DNA from: Ruminiclostridium cellulolyticum H10
GTDB lineage: Bacteria > Bacillota > Clostridia > Acetivibrionales > DSM-1351
Direction: 5' to 3'
NCBI RefSeq assembly: GCF_000022065.1
Contig: NC_011898.1
Span: forward strand, 62,001 to 126,000
Length of the DNA: 64,000 nucleotides
The notes under the pieces were generated by a model. It did not search any database. It was not told the origin of the DNA and saw only the letters and a program-made list of their open reading frames with translations. Positions 26,197-35,199 of the stretch are shown piece after piece. The stretch's first letter is position 1. Each line of letters starts with the position of its first letter. The position numbers were made by a program, and so were the translations under genes.

Positions 26197-26904
26197 TTTA
26201 AATCCTCCGTTACACTTTACTGTGAAAGTCTATTTTACGAATAAATGAATTTATAGAAACAATAATATACAATTATACACCTTTTTGTGTAAATATGGTA
26301 TAAAGACCTATATGGGACAACAGCAGCTTCTGATATAATATCACCATCGACCAACTTGTAGGTTTATTGAATTTCCAGATTTCACAGAAGATAATTTTTC
26401 AGAAACTCAAGCCATTGTATTTGCTGCGGTATTCATGAGACTTCTGCTTGTATACCGCTTTACAAAAGAACAAATCTGTTTTATTCCCTATAAAGTTCTT
26501 GCTTTTATCCCATACCAACCATTAGAAATAGATTGACACGTAAAGCATTCATTTATAGAAATGTTCCACTATTGTAGCAACACTGTATGTAAAGTATTTT
26601 TGAAACTGATGCATTTTTTTAAGAGTTTATTACCATTTAAGAAAGGAATGTTAATACTTGAACTTTGAGTATTGTCAGAGATTCTGTGTTGGCCAAAAGG
26701 CGGATATATCACAGAATACTTATATTTGCTGATAATGATAAATAACATAGACATCAAAGTGGATGAAAAAATAATAAACTGACTAGCGGTTGAACGTTAT
26801 ATGTTCATATTTTTTTAAGTATTCAATTCTCCACTTCAAAACTGTAAAATATAGGTATACAGTTTTGTTAGTTTGATGAATATTACGATTTAAGGAGAAA
26901 AATA
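26197..26904. other. 708-base region without a supported gene; one decayed-looking frame
   Basis: The plus strand is open from 26339 to 26536 (ends FIPYQPLEID, stop at 26534) with protein-like composition but no start codon or ribosome site. It may be the C-terminal remnant of a lost gene. Several TATAAT-like boxes occur. A 62-codon minus-strand frame around 26569-26757 has no coding signs. I see no repeats or RNA genes. Confidence 0.4.
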
Positions 26905-27834
26905 ATGCCTAATGAATTAATACCTGAAATAGAATCAATACTTCGTAGCAAATTTTATGATATTGTAGGGAAGTATTATGAGATACCGAAAATATTATAC
27001 CATTATACAAACATTACTGGCCTTGTTGGTATAATAGGATCTCAGAAACTCTGGGCTACTGACCGAAGGTTCCTAAATGATTCTTCCGAAATATCATATG
27101 GACTAGAATTAGTTAAGGAAATACTTTCAGAAAAGATAGAAAATGAAAAATCAGAAGTTGTTAGTGAATTTATGAGAAGAAGTTTAAATATAGATATTGT
27201 TATAAATATATACGAAATCTATATTTCGTGTTTCTGTGAGGAAGGTAATCTTTTAAGTCAATGGAGAGGATATGGAGATAAGGGAGATGGCTATTCAATA
27301 GGAATTGAACCTGAAAAGATTAAAAATAGAAATTATCAAATAGGAAAGGTTATTTATTCAAGAGAAGAACAAAATTTTATTATAAATAGTATTTTAGATT
27401 ATCATTGTAAATTAATTAGTGAATTAGCGTGTGAAAGAGGTGTAAAAGCCAACAGAGATTTAATAACTAGTTTCACACTGAATTTTTCAACTCTTGTTTC
27501 ACAAATAATATGTTTGTTTAAACATCCAACTTTTGCAGAAGAAAAAGAGTGGAGATATGTATATTTAATACCCAAATATACAAAGCCCTCTGAAAGTATT
27601 TTTTTTAGTTCCCTAGATACAGTGAAATTCCGAAATAATAGTGAATACTTGATACCCTACATAGAAATTGATTTGGTGAATGAAGAAAATGAATTTAAAA
27701 TACCAATTAAAAGGGTTATATCTGGTCCTTCAAAACAGCCAGAGCTAAAGAAAGTTTCATTAGAGCAGTTTATGGAGAAAAAAGAATGTTTTAAAATAGA
27801 AATTATTGATTCTAACATACCATTCAGAAACTGA
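26905..27834 (+). CDS. DUF2971 family protein
   Basis: The 309-residue protein has the DUF2971 hallmark at the N-terminus, ILYHYTNITGLVGIIGSQKLWATDRRFLNDSSEISYG. Later come CFCEEGNLLSQWRGYGDKGDGYSIGI and HPTFAEEKEWRYVYLIP. This family has an ADP-ribosyltransferase-like look (Y/W..E pattern) and is common in phage-defence loci, but no reaction is established, so I give none. An AAGGAG site precedes the ATG. It is the last gene of the island before the second rpsR. No partner gene is near. Confidence 0.78.
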   Translation: MPNELIPEIESILRSKFYDIVGKYYEIPKILYHYTNITGLVGIIGSQKLWATDRRFLNDSSEISYGLELVKEILSEKIENEKSEVVSEFMRRSLNIDIVINIYEIYISCFCEEGNLLSQWRGYGDKGDGYSIGIEPEKIKNRNYQIGKVIYSREEQNFIINSILDYHCKLISELACERGVKANRDLITSFTLNFSTLVSQIICLFKHPTFAEEKEWRYVYLIPKYTKPSESIFFSSLDTVKFRNNSEYLIPYIEIDLVNEENEFKIPIKRVISGPSKQPELKKVSLEQFMEKKECFKIEIIDSNIPFRN

Positions 27835-28076
27835 AACATATACTTTTATATAGTATTTATGGTAAAAGAGACTTAGGAGTATTTCATTTTTCAATCGCCA
27901 TATGCAGTATTTCCCTGCATATGGTTGAATACTAAACCAATATTTATGAAAACGGAAGTCCTCAATTATTCAAATATGTTTTTATTAAATTCAGTGAAGT
28001 TTAATATTAATCTGATGTCTTTTTTTAAATATAACTAAACTAAAAGGAAATGTAGCTTATTAGAAAAATTTTATGT

Positions 28077-28113
28077 TATAATATGGTATAATAGCCTGAA
28101 AGGCAGAGGCTAT
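28077..28113 (+). promoter_or_regulatory. Extended -10 promoter(s) and hairpin upstream of rpsR copy 2
   Basis: Two TATAAT boxes with upstream TG (28077-28082 and 28087-28092) are followed at once by a perfect 7-bp stem, ATAGCCT (28091-28097) / AGGCTAT (28107-28113). No good -35 is visible. The leader to the rpsR start is about 150 nt. This gives the displaced rpsR its own transcription. The rest of the gap 27835-28249 shows nothing else. Confidence 0.45.
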
Positions 28114-28249
28114 TGCATGTTATACACTTTTCATTCAACACAACTGCCTTTTTAATTTGGTATTTTAAACAGGTTCAAAATTGAAATTAATAGAATTTTT
28201 ATAAATCAAAATAAGTACCGCTAAGGGTGCTTGAAAGGAGGAGTTAGAC

Positions 28250-28540
28250 ATGCCAGGACCAAAGAGAGATAACAGAAGAAACGATAGAGATTATGATAAG
28301 GGCGAAGGTAAAGGCGGCATGAGAATGAGAAGAGTAAAGAAAAAAGTTTGCTCATTCTGTGTTGACAAGGCTACTGATATAGATTACAAGGATATTGCTA
28401 AAATCAGAAAGTATGTTTCTGAAAGAGGTAAGATTCTTCCTAGAAGAATATCAGGTAACTGTGCAAAGCACCAACGTCAGCTGACAGTTGCTGTGAAGAG
28501 GGCAAGACATATTGCTTTACTTCCATACACTGCAGAATAG
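28250..28540 (+). CDS. rpsR: 30S ribosomal protein S18, copy 2 (right flank of the island)
   Basis: The 96-residue S18 is almost identical to the copy at 3010-3303. It lacks one Ser in the N-terminal DRDYDKGEG and has Ile for Val once; all other changes are silent. It keeps the zinc cysteines. The first 110 bases of the two genes are identical apart from the 3-base indel; silent changes cluster later. A GAAAGGAGG ribosome site precedes the ATG. It is separated from the rpsF-ssb part of the operon by the island and has its own promoter and terminator. Which copy is ancestral cannot be told from this window. Confidence 0.97.
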   Translation: MPGPKRDNRRNDRDYDKGEGKGGMRMRRVKKKVCSFCVDKATDIDYKDIAKIRKYVSERGKILPRRISGNCAKHQRQLTVAVKRARHIALLPYTAE

Positions 28541-28599
28541 AAAAAAATTTGGAGCTTAGAGGCTTACAAGTTTAAAGTGAGGAAAATATAAATTCAGAT

Positions 28600-28633
28600 A
28601 AAAGCATTGCGGGCATTAACCCACAGTGCTTTT
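28600..28633 (+). terminator. Rho-independent terminator after rpsR copy 2
   Basis: AAAAGCATTG..GGG (from 28600) pairs with CCCACAGTGCTTTT (to 28633). It is the diverged counterpart of the hairpin behind copy 1. Confidence 0.78.
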
Positions 28634-28702
28634 AGTTATTAATAGACCTTTAAGGGAAACGGTTAGAGTTGGCAATAAAAAGCAGTAAGAAATACTTATA
28701 CT

Positions 28703-28734
28703 AAAACCCCCGCCTAGAAATTGGGGGGAGTTTT
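28703..28734. terminator. Terminator at the 3' end of the DUF2461 gene
   Basis: AAAACCCCC and GGGGGGAGTTTT form a GC-rich stem flanked by A- and T-runs, able to work in both directions. It separates rpsR copy 2 from the convergent minus-strand gene. Confidence 0.65.
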
Positions 28735-28745
28735 AATCGGATATC

Positions 28746-29423
28746 CTATCCACCATAAGCCGCAAGCATACTTAGAAAATCATATATGGGCTTTAGTCGG
28801 AGAAAATCTTGCCTTAATACATCGGGCAACTCTTTTGAAAATGCCAGATTAAAGCCCTCCTGTACACTTTCAAAGTAGATATTTTTTCTATCCAACCACA
28901 ATTTTAGGTTTTCAGGTTGGTCTGGAAATTTGCTTCTTTTATACATATCGCCGCCAATAACAAACTTATTCTGGGATTCGTAGCAGGCAAGGGCATCCAT
29001 AAACAGAGGATGCCTTTTAATTATCATCTCACGCATATTAGCCATTGAACTTGTCTCTACACCATAGAATCCTACGCCATAGCTTGATCCCTTTTGAGTT
29101 ATCCCAAACCAGAAAGATGGGGACGTTGACATAATGCTTTTATCCCTCAGGAAAACAATCCATGCATTATCCCTGTATAGAGTTTTGTCCTTGGTAAACC
29201 GTGTATCTCTACGGACCCTCGAAATCAATTTTGACGGTATGGTGATAATTTGTTGATCTATTTCCAACATGGCAGGTGTCAACTCTTTAATTAATTCTAC
29301 AAAAGGCACATATACGTATTTTTTGTAATCGGGTTTATGACTATCGTACCATTCCTTACTGTTGTTCATTCTATTTTCAAAAAGAAATTTTAGGGCTTCA
29401 CCCGAAAATCCGTTAAAACTCAT
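28746..29423 (-). CDS. DUF2461 (TIGR02453) family protein
   Basis: The 225-residue protein matches TIGR02453/DUF2461: FNGFSGEALKFLFENRMNNS at the start, SRVRRDTRFTKDKTLYRDNA in the middle, then FWFGITQKGSSYGVGFYGVE. The biochemical role of this family is not established. It is convergent with rpsR copy 2 and divergent from the DUF2007 gene, and appears to be a standalone core gene. Length is normal. Confidence 0.85.
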   Translation of the reverse strand: MSFNGFSGEALKFLFENRMNNSKEWYDSHKPDYKKYVYVPFVELIKELTPAMLEIDQQIITIPSKLISRVRRDTRFTKDKTLYRDNAWIVFLRDKSIMSTSPSFWFGITQKGSSYGVGFYGVETSSMANMREMIIKRHPLFMDALACYESQNKFVIGGDMYKRSKFPDQPENLKLWLDRKNIYFESVQEGFNLAFSKELPDVLRQDFLRLKPIYDFLSMLAAYGG

Positions 29424-29603
29424 TTAGATTCAACTCCTGTTAAATATTCGCTTTTTTTATTCTGACAGATTCAAAGAGTAAAATCAACGGAAGCATATAG
29501 AAAATTTACTATCTGAATGGTTATATTAATAGTATAATATATAAGGGTGGAACGTAAAAACATATATGGTAATATTATCATAAATATGTATTGGAGGGTA
29601 AAT

Positions 29604-29918
29604 ATGGATAGAGAACAAGATCAGATTATGTGGAAGTACCTTACTACAGCGGATAACGAGTTTGAGTTTAATATTATCAAAGGAAAACTTGAGGAAAATG
29701 GAATAGTATGTGTAGGGAAAGGAAAGGACTTGGGGCTAATTGACAGCACCCTCCTAAATGTAATACTAGGACCTTGTGTTCCTATAGAAATAAAAGTACC
29801 GGAGGACAGGTACCAAGAGGCACTTGAGATAATTAATACCGAGGTAAGTGAAGAGGAACTGGAAAAGCAGGCACTGGATTCCGGTAAAAATGAACAAGAA
29901 AATGAAGATAACAGTTAG
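29604..29918 (+). CDS. DUF2007-type small protein
   Basis: The 104-residue protein has the DUF2007 pattern of a compact ferredoxin-like domain: WKYLTTADNEFEFNIIKGKL, ENGIVCVGKGKD, then the hydrophobic strand VPIEIKVPEDRYQEALEII. Such proteins are called putative signal-transducing proteins, without proof. I chose the ATG at 29604 because TTGGAGGG lies six bases upstream; a longer frame from 29547 has no site. It precedes pheA on the same strand. Confidence 0.7.
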   Translation: MDREQDQIMWKYLTTADNEFEFNIIKGKLEENGIVCVGKGKDLGLIDSTLLNVILGPCVPIEIKVPEDRYQEALEIINTEVSEEELEKQALDSGKNEQENEDNS

Positions 29919-30020
29919 CTTTCCGCCCTTTTTGTTTTATCGGTTGGAAATATGGGTAATAAATGATATTATATATTATTGTCGGAAAAGAATTTATGTA
30001 TGAAACGGATAGGAATGCAG

Positions 30021-30863
30021 ATGGTAAAGAGTATTGGTTACCTTGGGCCATTTGGAACATTTTCACATGAAGCGGCCGGACTATATGCCAAGGGACAATC
30101 ATGTACCCTGTTGGAATTTGGGTCGATTCAGGATGTTCTTTATGCAGTTAAAGACAATAAAATAATTGAAGCGATAGTTCCCATTGAGAACTCTCTTGAA
30201 GGTGCTGTCAATGTTACGCTGGACGTATTGGCTAAGGAAGAAGGCCTGTATATTAAGGGCGAAATTATACTTCCTGTTAGTCTGAACCTGGTTGTCAGGA
30301 AGGGGACTTTACCCGAAGATATCACTACAATAATGTCACATCCTCAGCCCTTGGGACAGGCAAGGGACTTCCTGAACAAATACTATCCCAAGGTTGTTCA
30401 GGTTGAGGAAAACAGTACTTCTCAAGCTGCCCAAAGGGTTTCCGAAGGCGATGGTACCTATGCAGCAATTACAAGCCGTACGGCTGCTAAAATAAACGGG
30501 CTTGAGGTTTTGGCAGGGGATATTCAGGATGTTGTTAATAATCATACCAGGTTTGTCGTAATATCAAAAGAGTTCCCAAAAAGAACAGGCTGTGATAAGA
30601 CTTCCATTGTATTTTCAACGGATAACAAGCCCGGAAGCCTGTACAGAATATTGGATATTTTCAGCCTGTGGGATATCAATATGACAAGGATTGAGTCCAG
30701 ACCTTCTAAAAACGCACTTGGGCAATATATATTTTTTATTGATATTGATGGACATATAGAGGATCAAGATGTTTTTGATGCTTTGACAATGATAAAAAGA
30801 AAAACTTCATTTTACAGATTTATCGGTTCATATCCCGTGTATAATGGAAAAAATGGAGAGTAA
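30021..30863 (+). CDS. pheA: Prephenate dehydratase
   Basis: The 280-residue enzyme turns prephenate into phenylpyruvate for phenylalanine synthesis. It has the catalytic-domain opening IGYLGPFGTFSHEAA, the TSRTA-type motif in AAITSRTAAKINGL, and a C-terminal ACT domain for Phe feedback: NKPGSLYRILDIFSLWDINM followed by IESRPSK. The ATG at 30021 lies six bases after ATAGGA; upstream in-frame starts are poorly placed. It is the monofunctional type without chorismate mutase. It sits 103 bases after the DUF2007 gene. Confidence 0.95.
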   Translation: MVKSIGYLGPFGTFSHEAAGLYAKGQSCTLLEFGSIQDVLYAVKDNKIIEAIVPIENSLEGAVNVTLDVLAKEEGLYIKGEIILPVSLNLVVRKGTLPEDITTIMSHPQPLGQARDFLNKYYPKVVQVEENSTSQAAQRVSEGDGTYAAITSRTAAKINGLEVLAGDIQDVVNNHTRFVVISKEFPKRTGCDKTSIVFSTDNKPGSLYRILDIFSLWDINMTRIESRPSKNALGQYIFFIDIDGHIEDQDVFDALTMIKRKTSFYRFIGSYPVYNGKNGE

Positions 30864-30955
30864 ATCGAAAATAATGGGAAATGAAAGGCTATTGCCCCAT
30901 AATAGTGGTATAATTTACATTACAAAAAATGGTAAATTATATGTGGGGGGAAGTT

Positions 30956-31300
30956 ATGGCACAGTTTGACAATCAAATTGATATAACAAGAAATGTTAAG
31001 ATTATCGAATGGCTTAAGAGTGAACTGCTTACAGACGTAGCAAATTTGTTTAAAGCACTGGTAAACGGTTTTAGGGAAGAGGTTTCCGAAACATTTGCCG
31101 ATACGCTTGCAAATATTATTTTAATTTGTTATCTTCTTGGAAAGCGGTTTGGTATTAATTATAGAACAATAGAAATGAAAATAGATAGTAAGATTAGGCT
31201 TGGTCTTGTGGAGAATCATGATGTTGAGAAATATTATGGTGATTTGTCAGCACTGGCGAAACACCTTAATGGTTCCAGATCCGGAAGGCAGGGGGCTTAA
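30956..31300 (+). CDS. MazG-like family protein
   Basis: The 114-residue helical protein matches the clostridial MazG-like family: ITRNVKIIEWLKSELLTDVA then FREEVSETFADTLANIILIC, in which the acidic helix EEVSETFADTLAN resembles the metal site of MazG NTP pyrophosphatases. It is always found between rpsR and gdpP in clostridia. A GGGGGGAAG site precedes the ATG at 30956. It is the first gene of a run with gdpP 15 bases later. Catalysis is not proven for this short form. Confidence 0.8.
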   Translation: MAQFDNQIDITRNVKIIEWLKSELLTDVANLFKALVNGFREEVSETFADTLANIILICYLLGKRFGINYRTIEMKIDSKIRLGLVENHDVEKYYGDLSALAKHLNGSRSGRQGA

Positions 31301-31315
31301 TTCAGGAGAATTCAG

Positions 31316-33319
31316 ATGGATAGCAGAAAACTATCACGAATATTTATTCCTAAGGCTGGGTTTTACCTTTGGGTAATTTTCTTTCTCATAGCAGTTATAA
31401 CGTTTTTAAAACCTTTGGTATCTATACCAGGGTATATTTTATTTGTGTTTTTGGTGATTTATAACTATAAGTCGACTCATATCAGAAACAGGGAAATAAC
31501 CAAGTACATAGAGACCCTTACCTTTAATATAGATTGTGCTACAAAAGACACTCTTTTGAACTTTCCCATGCCATTAGTACTGGCTGAATTAGATGGAACA
31601 ACCGTATGGTATAATTCCTCCTTCAAGGGTATATTCCAGAACGATACTGTTCAGCAGGAAACGGTAGCAGAACTTGTGACTGACTTAAAGCCTCAGATGA
31701 CGGAAGGCGACAGTATTAACATTTCTTCGGAGGTGACTATAAACGATAGGCACTATTCGGTTCTGGGCAATCTGGTGAAGCTTGATGACAGTAATAACGA
31801 GGAAAGTATTATTGTTATGTTCTATCTCGTTGATAATACCGAGCTGATAAATGAAAAGCAGAGGTTTGAGGATAATAAAAATACTGTAGGACTTATTGTT
31901 ATTGATAATTATGATGATCTGATGCAAAGCATGGAGGACTCTGTAAGGCAACAGTTATTAGCTGAAATAGACAAAAAAGTTACAAATTGGATAAGCCACA
32001 CAGGAGGAGTTCTAAAGAAATTTGAAAGAGACAAGTATCTGTGCATATTTGCGTTTAAGTATCTTCATGAACTGGAAGAAAAGCGTTTCGAAATACTGGA
32101 AACAGTAAAGGAAATAAATCTAGGGAACAAGATTCCTGTTACACTTAGTATAGGATTGGGTATAAATGCTCCCACAATTGTTGAAAACCTTCAAAATTCA
32201 TATGCCTGTATTGACATAGCACTTGGCAGGGGCGGAGACCATGTTGTAATAAAAGACGGCGACAATTTCCGGTTCTTCGGAGGCCGTACGAGAGAACTCG
32301 AGAAACGGACAAGGGTCAAAGCAAGGGTTATTGCATACGCTTTAAGGGGTTTGATAGACCAGGCACCGTCAGTCCTTATAATGGGCCATGAGAATGCGGA
32401 CATAGACTGTCTGGGTGCAGCATTGGGCATTTATCGCATTGTAAAGAACAGGGACAAAAGAGTAAATATTGTACTGAATCATTCCAATGCGAACATAGAT
32501 GCCATACTGAACAAGATGGCAAAGGAACCTGAGTATAATAACGTTTTTGTTGGTACAAATGAGGCATTGGACCTTATAACCAAGAAAACACTTCTTATAG
32601 TTGTTGATACACACAAGCCGGGATTTACAGAGGCTCCGGAACTGCTTAAGATGACAGATCAGGTAGTAATCATAGACCACCATAGGAGAGGGGCTGACTT
32701 TATTCAGGATGCCGTACTTTCTTATCAGGAAACTTATGCATCCTCAACTTGCGAGCTTGTGACAGAGCTTCTCCAATATGTCGAAGATAGAATAAGGCTT
32801 ACTAACATTGAAACGGAAGCTTTATATGCAGGCATTGTTGTAGATACAAAGAACTTTATATTTAAAACGGGTGTAAGAACCTTTGAAGCAGCATCGTACC
32901 TAAGAAGACAGGGAGCAGATACGGTGTCGGTAAAACAGCTGTTCCAGAACGATTTGAAAACTTACATTACTATTTCAAATATAGTAAAAGACGCAGAAGT
33001 AGTGTATGATAATATTGCAATATCTATTTGCCCCAGCAATGTCAAAGGTGCTCAGCTTATAGCGGCTCAGGCAGCAGACCAGCTCCTGAGTCTGGCAGGA
33101 CTTGTAGCGGCATTTGTTTTAAGTTACCATGATGGAGAGGTTGTAATCAGCGGAAGATCTCTCGGAGATATAAATGTGCAGATGATACTTGAAAAGCTTG
33201 GTGGGGGAGGACACTTGACAGTAGCAGGTGCCCAGATTGAGGGTGTATCCATACAGGATGCAAAGAAAATGCTAAAAGACGCTATTTACGAATATATAGA
33301 CAGCCTTGCAAAGGAATAA
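31316..33319 (+). CDS. gdpP: Cyclic-di-AMP phosphodiesterase GdpP
   Basis: The 667-residue protein has two N-terminal transmembrane helices (residues about 15-60), a PAS-like domain, a degenerate GGDEF domain (VTLSIGLGINAP, no GGDEF box), and a DHH/DHHA1 phosphodiesterase: MGHENADIDCLGAALGIYRI, VVIIDHHRRGADF and LGGGGHLTVAGAQ. It breaks c-di-AMP to pApA at the membrane, controlling cell-wall and osmotic balance. The order MazG-like, gdpP, rplI, dnaB is conserved in clostridia; rplI starts 29 bases later. Confidence 0.96.
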   Translation: MDSRKLSRIFIPKAGFYLWVIFFLIAVITFLKPLVSIPGYILFVFLVIYNYKSTHIRNREITKYIETLTFNIDCATKDTLLNFPMPLVLAELDGTTVWYNSSFKGIFQNDTVQQETVAELVTDLKPQMTEGDSINISSEVTINDRHYSVLGNLVKLDDSNNEESIIVMFYLVDNTELINEKQRFEDNKNTVGLIVIDNYDDLMQSMEDSVRQQLLAEIDKKVTNWISHTGGVLKKFERDKYLCIFAFKYLHELEEKRFEILETVKEINLGNKIPVTLSIGLGINAPTIVENLQNSYACIDIALGRGGDHVVIKDGDNFRFFGGRTRELEKRTRVKARVIAYALRGLIDQAPSVLIMGHENADIDCLGAALGIYRIVKNRDKRVNIVLNHSNANIDAILNKMAKEPEYNNVFVGTNEALDLITKKTLLIVVDTHKPGFTEAPELLKMTDQVVIIDHHRRGADFIQDAVLSYQETYASSTCELVTELLQYVEDRIRLTNIETEALYAGIVVDTKNFIFKTGVRTFEAASYLRRQGADTVSVKQLFQNDLKTYITISNIVKDAEVVYDNIAISICPSNVKGAQLIAAQAADQLLSLAGLVAAFVLSYHDGEVVISGRSLGDINVQMILEKLGGGGHLTVAGAQIEGVSIQDAKKMLKDAIYEYIDSLAKE

Positions 33320-33348
33320 TTAAAAACCGCAAACAGGAGGGTCAATTT

Positions 33349-33795
33349 ATGAAAGTTATATTAAAACAAGACGTTAAAGGTTTGGGGAAAAAGGAACAGA
33401 TGGTTGAAGCCAGTGACGGGTATGCAAGAAATTTTCTTCTGCCTAAAGGACTTGCAGTTGAGGCCACCTCGGCAAATGTAAACATAATGAAAACCAAAAA
33501 GGAAGCGGAAGCCCAGAAGAAAGAGCGTGAAGTAGCTCAAGCAAAGGAATTGGCGAAAAAGATTAAGGATATAACCGTTACATTAAAGGTAAAAGCAGGT
33601 GAAAACGGAAAGCTTTTCGGTTCAATAACAAGTAAGGATGTGGCGGAAGCATTAAAAACCCAGCAGAAGCTGGATATTGACAAAAAGAAATTGGTTATGC
33701 CCGATTCTGTTAAATCCATAGGTACATTTGACGTTGAAGTTAAGCTATACCCCGAAATCAACTCAAAATTCACTGTAAAGATAGAAAACCTTTAA
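33349..33795 (+). CDS. rplI: 50S ribosomal protein L9
   Basis: The 148-residue protein starts with the L9 signature MKVILKQDVKGLGKKEQMVE and DGYARNFLLPKGLA. It has the long connecting helix rich in Lys and Glu, and the C-terminal domain ENGKLFGSITSKDVAEAL. L9 binds 23S rRNA at the base of the L1 stalk. AGGAGGG precedes the ATG. Operon with gdpP and dnaB. Confidence 0.98.
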   Translation: MKVILKQDVKGLGKKEQMVEASDGYARNFLLPKGLAVEATSANVNIMKTKKEAEAQKKEREVAQAKELAKKIKDITVTLKVKAGENGKLFGSITSKDVAEALKTQQKLDIDKKKLVMPDSVKSIGTFDVEVKLYPEINSKFTVKIENL

Positions 33796-33837
33796 GATTT
33801 ATAGGGAACAACAACTAAAAACAAGGTGGAATAAACA

Positions 33838-35178
33838 ATGGATATAGGAACTCTTGGCCGGATTCCTCCTCAAAGCCTGGAAGCGGAACAATCTGTTCTT
33901 GGATCTATGCTCATAGACAAGGAAGTTGTTCCTGTTGTTATGGAGGTATTAAAATCGGAGGATTTCTACAGGCCGGATCATAAAGAAATATACGACGTAA
34001 TTATTGAATTATTTGACAGAGCCCAGCCCATTGACTTGATTACTGTATCCGAACGCCTGAAACTACACGGAAAGCTTGAACTTGTTGGCGGGCTTGAATA
34101 TTTGACAAATATTGCAACTGAAGTACCTACAACGGCAAACGTAAAGCATTATGCTAAAATAGTTGAAGAGAAGGCACTTCTAAGGAAGTTGATAAAAGCT
34201 TCATCAGATATAGTTGATCTGGGCTACAATGCATCAGAAGAAGTAACCTATATATTAGACAGGGCAGAGCAAAATATATTTGATATACTTCAGAAGCGTA
34301 GTTCCCAAGGCTTTGTTCCAATAAAGGATGTTCTGGTAGATACATTTAACAAACTGGAAGAATTATACAATAGCAGCGGAAACATAACTGGAATTCCTAC
34401 AGGATTTACAGACCTTGATTTTAAAACATCAGGCTTGCATAATTCGGACCTCATTTTAATTGCTGCACGTCCTGCAATGGGTAAAACTGCTTTTGCGTTA
34501 AATCTTGCACAAAATGCAGCCGTCCATAGTAATGTACCCGTTGCAGTATTCAGTCTGGAAATGTCCAGAGAGCAGCTGGTAAACAGAATGCTGTGCAGTG
34601 AGGCAATGGTTGACAGTAACAGGATGAAAACAGGAAAACTCGAGGACAATGACTGGCAAAAGGTTGCAAAGGCATTGGGTCCGCTGTCAGAGGCACCAAT
34701 ATTTATAGACGATACACCCGGTGTATCAATTACTGAAATAAGGGCAAAATGCAGAAGGCTAAAGCTTGAACATAATCTTGGACTTGTAATAATAGATTAC
34801 CTTCAGTTAATGCAAGGAAGCAGGTCAAAAAGTGAAAACAGACAACAGGAAATCTCTGAAATATCACGTTCTTTGAAGATTCTTGCAAAGGAAATAAATG
34901 TACCAGTAATCACACTGTCACAGCTTAGCCGTGCACCGGAAGCAAGAACGGATCACAGACCGATACTAAGCGACCTGAGAGAGTCTGGTGCAATAGAGCA
35001 GGATGCTGACATTGTTATGTTTCTGTACAGGGATGATTATTATAATCCTGAAACAGAGAAGAAGAACATAGCAGAGGTAATACTTGCGAAGCACAGAAAC
35101 GGTTCTACGGGAACAGTAGAACTCGTATGGCTGGGCCAGTATACCAAATTTGCCAATCTTGAGAAGTTCAGGCAGTAA
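33838..35178 (+). CDS. dnaB: Replicative DNA helicase
   Basis: The 446-residue DnaB-family helicase (called DnaC in Bacillus) has the N-terminal domain starting RIPPQSLEAEQSVLGSMLID and the RecA-type core: Walker A ARPAMGKTAFALN, FSLEMSREQLVNRM, Walker B LVIIDYLQLM and SDLRESGAIEQDADIV. It unwinds DNA at the replication fork. It is preceded by rplI and followed after 21 bases by tilS. Length is normal and no intein is present. Confidence 0.97.
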   Translation: MDIGTLGRIPPQSLEAEQSVLGSMLIDKEVVPVVMEVLKSEDFYRPDHKEIYDVIIELFDRAQPIDLITVSERLKLHGKLELVGGLEYLTNIATEVPTTANVKHYAKIVEEKALLRKLIKASSDIVDLGYNASEEVTYILDRAEQNIFDILQKRSSQGFVPIKDVLVDTFNKLEELYNSSGNITGIPTGFTDLDFKTSGLHNSDLILIAARPAMGKTAFALNLAQNAAVHSNVPVAVFSLEMSREQLVNRMLCSEAMVDSNRMKTGKLEDNDWQKVAKALGPLSEAPIFIDDTPGVSITEIRAKCRRLKLEHNLGLVIIDYLQLMQGSRSKSENRQQEISEISRSLKILAKEINVPVITLSQLSRAPEARTDHRPILSDLRESGAIEQDADIVMFLYRDDYYNPETEKKNIAEVILAKHRNGSTGTVELVWLGQYTKFANLEKFRQ

Positions 35179-35199
35179 ATGCAGATAAAGGAAATGGTT

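Noticed and set aside
26569-26757. 62-codon minus-strand frame in the 26-kb gap
   Set aside because: No ribosome site, no coherent hydrophobic or charged pattern, no conserved motif.
3420-27834. Prophage
   Set aside because: No capsid, tail, terminase, portal, lysis or phage replication genes are present; the recombinases are of the Tn554/RIT type.
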